A stretch of 64,000 nucleotides of DNA from Crambe crambe (lineage: Eukaryota; Porifera; Demospongiae; Poecilosclerida; Crambeidae): positions 1 to 64,000 of the forward strand of contig OZ004581.1 of assembly GCA_963924555.1 (NCBI GenBank), in the 5' to 3' direction. Of this stretch, positions 10,211-21,700 are shown in pieces; the stretch's first letter is position 1, and each line of letters starts with the position of its first letter. Under the pieces are notes generated by a model that worked only from the letters and a program-made list of their open reading frames with translations, was not told where the DNA came from and did not search any database. The translations under genes and the position numbers were made by a program.

Positions 10211-13200
10211 TGGGCTAGGGCTAGGGCTAGGGCTAGGGCTAGGGCTAGGGGCTAGGGCTAGGGCTAGGGCTAGGGCTAGGGCTAGGGCTAGGGCTAGGGC
10301 TAGGGCTAGGGGCTAGGGCTAGGGCTAGGGCTAGGGCTAGGGCTAGGGCTAGGGCTAGGGCTAGGGCTAGGGCTAGGGCTAGGGCTAGGGCTAGGGCTAG
10401 GGCTAGGGCTAGGGCTAGGGCTAGGGCTAGGGCTAGGGCTAGGGCTAGGGCTAGGGCTAGGGCTAGGGCTAGGGCTAGGGCTAGGGCTAGGGCTAGGGCT
10501 AGGGCTAGGGCTAGGGCTAGGGCTAGGGCTAGGGCTAGGGCTAGGGCTAGGGCTAGGGCTAGGGCTAGGGCTAGGGCTAGGGCTAGGGCTAGGGCTAGGG
10601 CTAGGGCTAGGGCTAGGGCTAGGGCTAGGGCTAGGGCTAGGGCTAGGGCTAGGGCTAGGGCTAGGGCTAGGGCTAGGGCTAGGGCTAGGGCTAGGGCTAG
10701 GGCTAGGGCTAGGGCTAGGGCTAGGGCTAGGGCTAGGGCTAGGGCTAGGGCTAGGGCTAGGGCTAGGGCTAGGGCTAGGGCTAGGGCTAGGGCTAGGGCT
10801 AGGGCTAGGGCTAGGGCTAGGGCTAGGGCTAGGGCTAGGGCTAGGGCTAGGGCTAGGGCTAGGGCTAGGGCTAGGGCTAGGGCTAGGGCTAGGGCTAGGG
10901 CTAGGGCTAGGGCTAGGGCTAGGGCTAGGGCTAGGGCTAGGGCTAGGGCTAGGGCTAGGGCTAGGGCTAGGGCTAGGGCTAGGGCTAGGGCTAGGGCTAG
11001 GGCTAGGGCTAGGGCTAGGGCTAGGGCTAGGGCTAGGGCTAGGGCTAGGGCTAGGGCTAGGGCTAGGGCTAGGGCTAGGGCTAGGGCTAGGGCTAGGGCT
11101 AGGGCTAGGGCTAGGGCTAGGGCTAGGGCTAGGGCTAGGGCTAGGGCTAGGGCTAGGGCTAGGGCTAGGGCTAGGGCTAGGGCTAGGGCTAGGGCTAGGG
11201 CTAGGGCTAGGGCTAGGGCTAGGGCTAGGGCTAGGGCTAGGGCTAGGGCTAGGGCTAGGGCTAGGGCTAGGGCTAGGGCTAGGGCTAGGGCTAGGGCTAG
11301 GGCTAGGGCTAGGGCTAGGGCTAGGGCTAGGGCTAGGGCTAGGGCTAGGGCTAGGGCTAGGGCTAGGGCTAGGGCTAGGGCTAGGGCTAGGGCTAGGGCT
11401 AGGGCTAGGGCTAGGGCTAGGGCTAGGGCTAGGGCTAGGGCTAGGGCTAGGGCTAGGGCTAGGGCTAGGGCTAGGGCTAGGGCTAGGGCTAGGGCTAGGG
11501 CTAGGGCTAGGGCTAGGGCTAGGGCTAGGGCTAGGGCTAGGGCTAGGGCTAGGGCTAGGGCTAGGGCTAGGGCTAGGGCTAGGGCTAGGGCTAGGGCTAG
11601 GGCTAGGGCTAGGGCTAGGGCTAGGGCTAGGGCTAGGGCTAGGGCTAGGGCTAGGGCTAGGGCTAGGGCTAGGGCTAGGGCTAGGGCTAGGGCTAGGGCT
11701 AGGGCTAGGGCTAGGGCTAGGGCTAGGGCTAGGGCTAGGGCTAGGGCTAGGGCTAGGGCTAGGGCTAGGGCTAGGGCTAGGGCTAGGGCTAGGGCTAGGG
11801 CTAGGGCTAGGGCTAGGGCTAGGGCTAGGGCTAGGGCTAGGGCTAGGGCTAGGGCTAGGGCTAGGGCTAGGGCTAGGGCTAGGGCTAGGGCTAGGGCTAG
11901 GGCTAGGGCTAGGGCTAGGGCTAGGGCTAGGGCTAGGGCTAGGGCTAGGGCTAGGGCTAGGGCTAGGGCTAGGGCTAGGGCTAGGGCTAGGGCTAGGGCT
12001 AGGGCTAGGGCTAGGGCTAGGGCTAGGGCTAGGGCTAGGGCTAGGGCTAGGGCTAGGGCTAGGGCTAGGGCTAGGGCTAGGGCTAGGGCTAGGGCTAGGG
12101 CTAGGGCTAGGGCTAGGGCTAGGGCTAGGGCTAGGGCTAGGGCTAGGGCTAGGGCTAGGGCTAGGGCTAGGGCTAGGGCTAGGGCTAGGGCTAGGGCTAG
12201 GGCTAGGGCTAGGGCTAGGGCTAGGGCTAGGGCTAGGGCTAGGGCTAGGGCTAGGGCTAGGGCTAGGGCTAGGGCTAGGGCTAGGGCTAGGGCTAGGGCT
12301 AGGGCTAGGGCTAGGGCTAGGGCTAGGGCTAGGGCTAGGGCTAGGGCTAGGGCTAGGGCTAGGGCTAGGGCTAGGGCTAGGGCTAGGGCTAGGGCTAGGG
12401 CTAGGGCTAGGGCTAGGGCTAGGGCTAGGGCTAGGGCTAGGGCTAGGGCTAGGGCTAGGGCTAGGGCTAGGGCTAGGGCTAGGGCTAGGGCTAGGGCTAG
12501 GGCTAGGGCTAGGGCTAGGGCTAGGGCTAGGGCTAGGGCTAGGGCTAGGGCTAGGGCTAGGGCTAGGGCTAGGGCTAGGGCTAGGGCTAGGGCTAGGGCT
12601 AGGGCTAGGGCTAGGGCTAGGGCTAGGGCTAGGGCTAGGGCTAGGGCTAGGGCTAGGGCTAGGGCTAGGGCTAGGGCTAGGGCTAGGGCTAGGGCTAGGG
12701 CTAGGGCTAGGGCTAGGGCTAGGGCTAGGGCTAGGGCTAGGGCTAGGGCTAGGGCTAGGGCTAGGGCTAGGGCTAGGGCTAGGGCTAGGGCTAGGGCTAG
12801 GGCTAGGGCTAGGGCTAGGGCTAGGGCTAGGGCTAGGGCTAGGGCTAGGGCTAGGGCTAGGGCTAGGGCTAGGGCTAGGGCTAGGGCTAGGGCTAGGGCT
12901 AGGGCTAGGGCTAGGGCTAGGGCTAGGGCTAGGGCTAGGGCTAGGGCTAGGGCTAGGGCTAGGGCTAGGGCTAGGGCTAGGGCTAGGGCTAGGGCTAGGG
13001 CTAGGGCTAGGGCTAGGGCTAGGGCTAGGGCTAGGGCTAGGGCTAGGGCTAGGGCTAGGGCTAGGGCTAGGGCTAGGGCTAGGGCTAGGGCTAGGGCTAG
13101 GGCTAGGGCTAGGGCTAGGGCTAGGGCTAGGGCTAGGGCTAGGGCTAGGGCTAGGGCTAGGGCTAGGGCTAGGGCTAGGGCTAGGGCTAGGGCTAGGGCT

Positions 13201-16200
13201 AGGGCTAGGGCTAGGGCTAGGGCTAGGGCTAGGGCTAGGGCTAGGGCTAGGGCTAGGGCTAGGGCTAGGGCTAGGGCTAGGGCTAGGGCTAGGGCTAGGG
13301 CTAGGGCTAGGGCTAGGGCTAGGGCTAGGGCTAGGGCTAGGGCTAGGGCTAGGGCTAGGGCTAGGGCTAGGGCTAGGGCTAGGGCTAGGGCTAGGGCTAG
13401 GGCTAGGGCTAGGGCTAGGGCTAGGGCTAGGGCTAGGGCTAGGGCTAGGGCTAGGGCTAGGGCTAGGGCTAGGGCTAGGGCTAGGGCTAGGGCTAGGGCT
13501 AGGGCTAGGGCTAGGGCTAGGGCTAGGGCTAGGGCTAGGGCTAGGGCTAGGGCTAGGGCTAGGGCTAGGGCTAGGGCTAGGGCTAGGGCTAGGGCTAGGG
13601 CTAGGGCTAGGGCTAGGGCTAGGGCTAGGGCTAGGGCTAGGGCTAGGGCTAGGGCTAGGGCTAGGGCTAGGGCTAGGGCTAGGGCTAGGGCTAGGGCTAG
13701 GGCTAGGGCTAGGGCTAGGGCTAGGGCTAGGGCTAGGGCTAGGGCTAGGGCTAGGGCTAGGGCTAGGGCTAGGGCTAGGGCTAGGGCTAGGGCTAGGGCT
13801 AGGGCTAGGGCTAGGGCTAGGGCTAGGGCTAGGGCTAGGGCTAGGGCTAGGGCTAGGGCTAGGGCTAGGGCTAGGGCTAGGGCTAGGGCTAGGGCTAGGG
13901 CTAGGGCTAGGGCTAGGGCTAGGGCTAGGGCTAGGGCTAGGGCTAGGGCTAGGGCTAGGGCTAGGGCTAGGGCTAGGGCTAGGGCTAGGGCTAGGGCTAG
14001 GGCTAGGGCTAGGGCTAGGGCTAGGGCTAGGGCTAGGGCTAGGGCTAGGGCTAGGGCTAGGGCTAGGGCTAGGGCTAGGGCTAGGGCTAGGGCTAGGGCT
14101 AGGGCTAGGGCTAGGGCTAGGGCTAGGGCTAGGGCTAGGGCTAGGGCTAGGGCTAGGGCTAGGGCTAGGGCTAGGGCTAGGGCTAGGGCTAGGGCTAGGG
14201 CTAGGGCTAGGGCTAGGGCTAGGGCTAGGGCTAGGGCTAGGGCTAGGGCTAGGGCTAGGGCTAGGGCTAGGGCTAGGGCTAGGGCTAGGGCTAGGGCTAG
14301 GGCTAGGGCTAGGGCTAGGGCTAGGGCTAGGGCTAGGGCTAGGGCTAGGGCTAGGGCTAGGGCTAGGGCTAGGGCTAGGGCTAGGGCTAGGGCTAGGGCT
14401 AGGGCTAGGGCTAGGGCTAGGGCTAGGGCTAGGGCTAGGGCTAGGGCTAGGGCTAGGGCTAGGGCTAGGGCTAGGGCTAGGGCTAGGGCTAGGGCTAGGG
14501 CTAGGGCTAGGGCTAGGGCTAGGGCTAGGGCTAGGGCTAGGGCTAGGGCTAGGGCTAGGGCTAGGGCTAGGGCTAGGGCTAGGGCTAGGGCTAGGGCTAG
14601 GGCTAGGGCTAGGGCTAGGGCTAGGGCTAGGGCTAGGGCTAGGGCTAGGGCTAGGGCTAGGGCTAGGGCTAGGGCTAGGGCTAGGGCTAGGGCTAGGGCT
14701 AGGGCTAGGGCTAGGGCTAGGGCTAGGGCTAGGGCTAGGGCTAGGGCTAGGGCTAGGGCTAGGGCTAGGGCTAGGGCTAGGGCTAGGGCTAGGGCTAGGG
14801 CTAGGGCTAGGGCTAGGGCTAGGGCTAGGGCTAGGGCTAGGGCTAGGGCTAGGGCTAGGGCTAGGGCTAGGGCTAGGGCTAGGGCTAGGGCTAGGGCTAG
14901 GGCTAGGGCTAGGGCTAGGGCTAGGGCTAGGGCTAGGGCTAGGGCTAGGGCTAGGGCTAGGGCTAGGGCTAGGGCTAGGGCTAGGGCTAGGGCTAGGGCT
15001 AGGGCTAGGGCTAGGGCTAGGGCTAGGGCTAGGGCTAGGGCTAGGGCTAGGGCTAGGGCTAGGGCTAGGGCTAGGGCTAGGGCTAGGGCTAGGGCTAGGG
15101 CTAGGGCTAGGGCTAGGGCTAGGGCTAGGGCTAGGGCTAGGGCTAGGGCTAGGGCTAGGGCTAGGGCTAGGGCTAGGGCTAGGGCTAGGGCTAGGGCTAG
15201 GGCTAGGGCTAGGGCTAGGGCTAGGGCTAGGGCTAGGGCTAGGGCTAGGGCTAGGGCTAGGGCTAGGGCTAGGGCTAGGGCTAGGGCTAGGGCTAGGGCT
15301 AGGGCTAGGGCTAGGGCTAGGGCTAGGGCTAGGGCTAGGGCTAGGGCTAGGGCTAGGGCTAGGGCTAGGGCTAGGGCTAGGGCTAGGGCTAGGGCTAGGG
15401 CTAGGGCTAGGGCTAGGGCTAGGGCTAGGGCTAGGGCTAGGGCTAGGGCTAGGGCTAGGGCTAGGGCTAGGGCTAGGGCTAGGGCTAGGGCTAGGGCTAG
15501 GGCTAGGGCTAGGGCTAGGGCTAGGGCTAGGGCTAGGGCTAGGGCTAGGGCTAGGGCTAGGGCTAGGGCTAGGGCTAGGGCTAGGGCTAGGGCTAGGGCT
15601 AGGGCTAGGGCTAGGGCTAGGGCTAGGGCTAGGGCTAGGGCTAGGGCTAGGGCTAGGGCTAGGGCTAGGGCTAGGGCTAGGGCTAGGGCTAGGGCTAGGG
15701 CTAGGGCTAGGGCTAGGGCTAGGGCTAGGGCTAGGGCTAGGGCTAGGGCTAGGGCTAGGGCTAGGGCTAGGGCTAGGGCTAGGGCTAGGGCTAGGGCTAG
15801 GGCTAGGGCTAGGGCTAGGGCTAGGGCTAGGGCTAGGGCTAGGGCTAGGGCTAGGGCTAGGGCTAGGGCTAGGGCTAGGGCTAGGGCTAGGGCTAGGGCT
15901 AGGGCTAGGGCTAGGGCTAGGGCTAGGGCTAGGGCTAGGGCTAGGGCTAGGGCTAGGGCTAGGGCTAGGGCTAGGGCTAGGGCTAGGGCTAGGGCTAGGG
16001 CTAGGGCTAGGGCTAGGGCTAGGGCTAGGGCTAGGGCTAGGGCTAGGGCTAGGGCTAGGGCTAGGGCTAGGGCTAGGGCTAGGGCTAGGGCTAGGGCTAG
16101 GGCTAGGGCTAGGGCTAGGGCTAGGGCTAGGGCTAGGGCTAGGGCTAGGGCTAGGGCTAGGGCTAGGGCTAGGGCTAGGGCTAGGGCTAGGGCTAGGGCT

Positions 16201-18757
16201 AGGGCTAGGGCTAGGGCTAGGGCTAGGGCTAGGGCTAGGGCTAGGGCTAGGGCTAGGGCTAGGGCTAGGGCTAGGGCTAGGGCTAGGGCTAGGGCTAGGG
16301 CTAGGGCTAGGGCTAGGGCTAGGGCTAGGGCTAGGGCTAGGGCTAGGGCTAGGGCTAGGGCTAGGGCTAGGGCTAGGGCTAGGGCTAGGGCTAGGGCTAG
16401 GGCTAGGGCTAGGGCTAGGGCTAGGGCTAGGGCTAGGGCTAGGGCTAGGGCTAGGGCTAGGGCTAGGGCTAGGGCTAGGGCTAGGGCTAGGGCTAGGGCT
16501 AGGGCTAGGGCTAGGGCTAGGGCTAGGGCTAGGGCTAGGGCTAGGGCTAGGGCTAGGGCTAGGGCTAGGGCTAGGGCTAGGGCTAGGGCTAGGGCTAGGG
16601 CTAGGGCTAGGGCTAGGGCTAGGGCTAGGGCTAGGGCTAGGGCTAGGGCTAGGGCTAGGGCTAGGGCTAGGGCTAGGGCTAGGGCTAGGGCTAGGGCTAG
16701 GGCTAGGGCTAGGGCTAGGGCTAGGGCTAGGGCTAGGGCTAGGGCTAGGGCTAGGGCTAGGGCTAGGGCTAGGGCTAGGGCTAGGGCTAGGGCTAGGGCT
16801 AGGGCTAGGGCTAGGGCTAGGGCTAGGGCTAGGGCTAGGGCTAGGGCTAGGGCTAGGGCTAGGGCTAGGGCTAGGGCTAGGGCTAGGGCTAGGGCTAGGG
16901 CTAGGGCTAGGGCTAGGGCTAGGGCTAGGGCTAGGGCTAGGGCTAGGGCTAGGGCTAGGGCTAGGGCTAGGGCTAGGGCTAGGGCTAGGGCTAGGGCTAG
17001 GGCTAGGGCTAGGGCTAGGGCTAGGGCTAGGGCTTAGGGCTAGGGCTAGGGCTAGGGCTAGGGCTAGGGCTAGGGCTAGGGCTAGGGCTAGGGCTAGGGC
17101 TAGGGCTAGGGCTAGGGCTAGGGCTAGGGCTAGGGCTAGGGCTATGGCTAGGGCTAGGGCTAGGGCTAGGGCTAGGGCTAGGGCTAGGGCTAGGGCTAGG
17201 GCTAGGGCTAGGGCTAGGGCTAGGGCTAGGGCTAGGGCTAGGGCTAGGGCTAGGGCTAGGGCTAGGGCTAGGGCTAGGGCTAGGGCTAGGGCTAGGGCTA
17301 GGGCTAGGGCTAGGGCTAGGGCTAGGGCTAGGGCTAGGGCTAGGGCTAGGGCTAGGGCTAGGGCTAGGGCTAGGGCTAGGGCTAGGGCTAGGGCTAGGGC
17401 TAGGGCTAGGGCTAGGGCTAGGGCTAGGGCTAGGGCTAGGGCTAGGGCTAGGGCTAGGGCTAGGGCTAGGGCTAGGGCTAGGGCTAGGGCTAGGGCTAGG
17501 GCTAGGGCTAGGGCTAGGGCTAGGGCTAGGGCTAGGGCTAGGGCTAGGGCTAGGGCTAGGGCTAGGGCTAGGGCTAGGGCTAGGGCTAGGGCTAGGGCTA
17601 GGGCTAGGGCTAGGGCTAGGGCTAGGGCTAGGGCTAGGGCTAGGGCTAGGGCTAGGGCTAGGGCTAGGGCTAGGGCTAGGGCTAGGGCTAGGGCTAGGGC
17701 TAGGGCTAGGGCTAGGGCTAGGGCTAGGGCTAGGGCTAGGGCTAGGGCTAGGGCTAGGGCTAGGGCTAGGGCTAGGGCTAGGGCTAGGGCTAGGGCTAGG
17801 GCTAGGGCTAGGGCTAGGGCTAGGGCTAGGGCTAGGGCTAGGGCTAGGGCTAGGGCTAGGGCTAGGGCTAGGGCTAGGGCTAGGGCTAGGGCTAGGGCTA
17901 GGGCTAGGGCTAGGGCTAGGGCTAGGGCTAGGGCTAGGGCTAGGGCTAGGGCTAGGGCTAGGGCTAGGGCTAGGGCTAGGGCTAGGGCTAGGGCTAGGGC
18001 TAGGGCTAGGGCTAGGGCTAGGGCTAGGGCTAGGGCTAGGGCTAGGGCTAGGGCTAGGGCTAGGGCTAGGGCTAGGGCTAGGGCTAGGGCTAGGGCTAGG
18101 GCTAGGGCTAGGGCTAGGGCTAGGGCTAGGGCTAGGGCTAGGGCTAGGGCTAGGGCTAGGGCTAGGGCTAGGGCTAGGGCTAGGGCTAGGGCTAGGGCTA
18201 GGGCTAGGGCTAGGGCTAGGGCTAGGGCTAGGGCTAGGGCTAGGGCTAGGGCTAGGGCTAGGGCTAGGGCTAGGGCTAGGGCTAGGGCTAGGGCTAGGGC
18301 TAGGGCTAGGGCTAGGGCTAGGGCTAGGGCTAGGGCTAGGGCTAGGGCTAGGGCTAGGGCTAGGGCTAGGGCTAGGGCTAGGGCTAGGGCTAGGGCTAGG
18401 GCTAGGGCTAGGGCTAGGGCTAGGGCTAGGGCTAGGGCTAGGGCTAGGGCTAGGGCTAGGGCTAGGGCTAGGGCTAGGGCTAGGGCTAGGGCTAGGGCTA
18501 GGGCTAGGGCTAGGGCTAGGGCTAGGGCTAGGGCTAGGGCTAGGGCTAGGGCTAGGGCTAGGGCTAGGGCTAGGGCTAGGGCTAGGGCTAGGGCTAGGGC
18601 TAGGGCTAGGGCTAGGGCTAGGGCTAGGGCTAGGGCTAGGGCTAGGGCTAGGGCTAGGGCTAGGGCTAGGGCTAGGGCTAGGGCTAGGGCTAGGGCTAGG
18701 GCTAGGGCTAGGGCTAGGGCTAGGGCTAGGGCTAGGGCTAGGGCTAGGGCTAGGGCT
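10211..18757 (+). repeat. (CTAGGG)n array, G-rich strand on +, ~8.5 kb
   Basis: Almost perfect hexamer repeat, telomere-like (GGG plus a three-base spacer, G-quadruplex capable), differing from the common metazoan TTAGGG by C for T. Interruptions are rare: extra G near 10250 and 10311, an inserted T making one TTAGGG near 17034, and ATGG near 17143. Long open frames across the array are pure dipeptide products (Ala-Arg, Gly-Leu) and not genes. Confidence 0.97.
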
Positions 18758-21700
18758 AGCCTAGCCCTAGCCCTAGCCCTAGCCCCTAGCCCTAGCCCTA
18801 GCCCTAGCCCTAGCCCTAGCCCTAGCCCTAGCCCTAGCCCTAGCCCTAGCCCCCTAGCCCTAGCCCTAGCCCTAGCCCTAGCCCTAGCCCTAGCCCTAGC
18901 CCTAGCCCTAGCCCTAGCCCTAGCCCTAGCCCTAGCCCTAGCCCTAGCCTACCGCCCTAGCCCTAGCCCTAGCCATAGCCTAGCCCTAGCCCTAGCCCTA
19001 GCCCTAGCCCTAGCCCTAGCCCTAGCCCTAGCCCTAGCCCTAGCCCTAGCCCTAGCCCTAGCCCTAGCCCTAGCCCTAGCCCTAGCCCTAGCCCTAGCCC
19101 TAGCCCTAGCCCTAGCCCTAGCCCTAGCCCTAGCCCTAGCCCTAGCCCTAGCCCTAGCCCTAGCCCTAGCCCTAGCCCTAGCCCTAGCCCTAGCCCTAGC
19201 CCTAGCCCTAGCCCTAGCCCTAGCCCTAGCCCTAGCCCTAGCCCTAGCCCTAGCCCTAGCCCTAGCCCTAGCCCTAGCCCTAGCCCTAGCCCTAGCCCTA
19301 GCCCTAGCCCTAGCCCTAGCCCTAGCCCTAGCCCTAGCCCTAGCCCTAGCCCTAGCCCTAGCCCTAGCCCTAGCCCTAGCCCTAGCCCTAGCCCTAGCCC
19401 TAGCCCTAGCCCTAGCCCTAGCCCTAGCCCTAGCCCTAGCCCTAGCCCTAGCCCTAGCCCTAGCCCTAGCCCTAGCCCTAGCCCTAGCCCTAGCCCTAGC
19501 CCTAGCCCTAGCCCTAGCCCTAGCCCTAGCCCTAGCCCTAGCCCTAGCCCTAGCCCTAGCCCTAGCCCCTAGCCCTAGCCCTAGCCCTAGCCCTAGCCCT
19601 AGCCCTAGCCCTAGCCCTAGCCCTAGCCCTAGCCCTAGCCCTAGCCCTAGCCCTAGCCCTAGCCCTAGCCCTAGCCCTAGCCCTAGCCCTAGCCCTAGCC
19701 CTAGCCCTAGCCCTAGCCCTAGCCCTAGCCCTAGCCCTAGCCCTAGCCCTAGCCCTAGCCCTAGCCCTAGCCCTAGCCCTAGCCCTAGCCCTAGCCCTAG
19801 CCCTAGCCCTAGCCCTAGCCCTAGCCCTAGCCCTAGCCCTAGCCCTAGCCCTAGCCCTAGCCCTAGCCCTAGCCCTAGCCCTAGCCCTAGCCCTAGCCCT
19901 AGCCCTAGCCCTAGCCCTAGCCCTAGCCCTAGCCCTAGCCCTAGCCCTAGCCCTAGCCCTAGCCCTAGCCCTAGCCCTAGCCCTAGCCCTAGCCCTAGCC
20001 CTAGCCCTAGCCCTAGCCCTAGCCCTAGCCCTAGCCCTAGCCCTAGCCCTAGCCCTAGCCCTAGCCCTAGCCCTAGCCCTAGCCCTAGCCCTAGCCCTAG
20101 CCCTAGCCCTAGCCCTAGCCCTAGCCCTAGCCCTAGCCCTAGCCCTAGCCCTAGCCCTAGCCCTAGCCCTAGCCCTAGCCCTAGCCCTAGCCCTAGCCCT
20201 AGCCCTAGCCCTAGCCCTAGCCCTAGCCCTAGCCCTAGCCCTAGCCCTAGCCCTAGCCCTAGCCCTAGCCCTAGCCCTAGCCCTAGCCCTAGCCCTAGCC
20301 CTAGCCCTAGCCCTAGCCCTAGCCCTAGCCCTAGCCCTAGCCCTAGCCCTAGCCCTAGCCCTAGCCCTAGCCCTAGCCCTAGCCCTAGCCCTAGCCCTAG
20401 CCCTAGCCCTAGCCCTAGCCCTAGCCCTAGCCCTAGCCCTAGCCCTAGCCCTAGCCCTAGCCCTAGCCCTAGCCCTAGCCCTAGCCCTAGCCCTAGCCCT
20501 AGCCCTAGCCCTAGCCCTAGCCCTAGCCCTAGCCCTAGCCCTAGCCCTAGCCCTAGCCCTAGCCCTAGCCCTAGCCCTAGCCCTAGCCCTAGCCCTAGCC
20601 CTAGCCCTAGCCCTAGCCCTAGCCCTAGCCCTAGCCCTAGCCCTAGCCCTAGCCCTAGCCCTAGCCCTAGCCCTAGCCCTAGCCCTAGCCCTAGCCCTAG
20701 CCCTAGCCCTAGCCCTAGCCCTAGCCCTAGCCCTAGCCCTAGCCCTAGCCCTAGCCCTAGCCCTAGCCCTAGCCCTAGCCCTAGCCCTAGCCCTAGCCCT
20801 AGCCCTAGCCCTAGCCCTAGCCCTAGCCCTAGCCCTAGCCCTAGCCCTAGCCCTAGCCCTAGCCCTAGCCCTAGCCCTAGCCCTAGCCCTAGCCCTAGCC
20901 CTAGCCCTAGCCCTAGCCCTAGCCCTAGCCCTAGCCCTAGCCCTAGCCCTAGCCCTAGCCCTAGCCCTAGCCCTAGCCCTAGCCCTAGCCCTAGCCCTAG
21001 CCCTAGCCCTAGCCCTAGCCCTAGCCCTAGCCCTAGCCCTAGCCCTAGCCCTAGCCCTAGCCCTAGCCCTAGCCCTAGCCCTAGCCCTAGCCCTAGCCCT
21101 AGCCCTAGCCCTAGCCCTAGCCCTAGCCCTAGCCCTAGCCCTAGCCCTAGCCCTAGCCCTAGCCCTAGCCCTAGCCCTAGCCCTAGCCCTAGCCCTAGCC
21201 CTAGCCCTAGCCCTAGCCCTAGCCCTAGCCCTAGCCCTAGCCCTAGCCCTAGCCCTAGCCCTAGCCCTAGCCCTAGCCCTAGCCCTAGCCCTAGCCCTAG
21301 CCCTAGCCCTAGCCCTAGCCCTAGCCCTAGCCCTAGCCCTAGCCCTAGCCCTAGCCCTAGCCCTAGCCCTAGCCCTAGCCCTAGCCCTAGCCCTAGCCCT
21401 AGCCCTAGCCCTAGCCCTAGCCCTAGCCCTAGCCCTAGCCCTATCCCTAGCCCTAGCCCTAGCCCTAGCCCTAGCCCTAGCCCTAGCCCTAGCCCTAGCC
21501 CTAGCCCTAGCCCTAGCCCTAGCCCTAGCCCTAGCCCTAGCCCTAGCCCTAGCCCTAGCCCTAGCCCTAGCCCTAGCCCTAGCCCTAGCCCTAGCCCTAG
21601 CCCTAGCCCTAGCCCTAGCCCTAGCCCTAGCCCTAGCCCTAGCCCTAGCCCTAGCCCTAGCCCTAGCCCTAGCCCTAGCCCTAGCCCTAGCCCTAGCCCT

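Noticed and set aside
9205..10316. Open frames on both strands in the 144-bp minisatellite
   Set aside because: The unit length is close to a multiple of three, so frames stay open; Ser/Pro-rich repeats without start context or splice sites.
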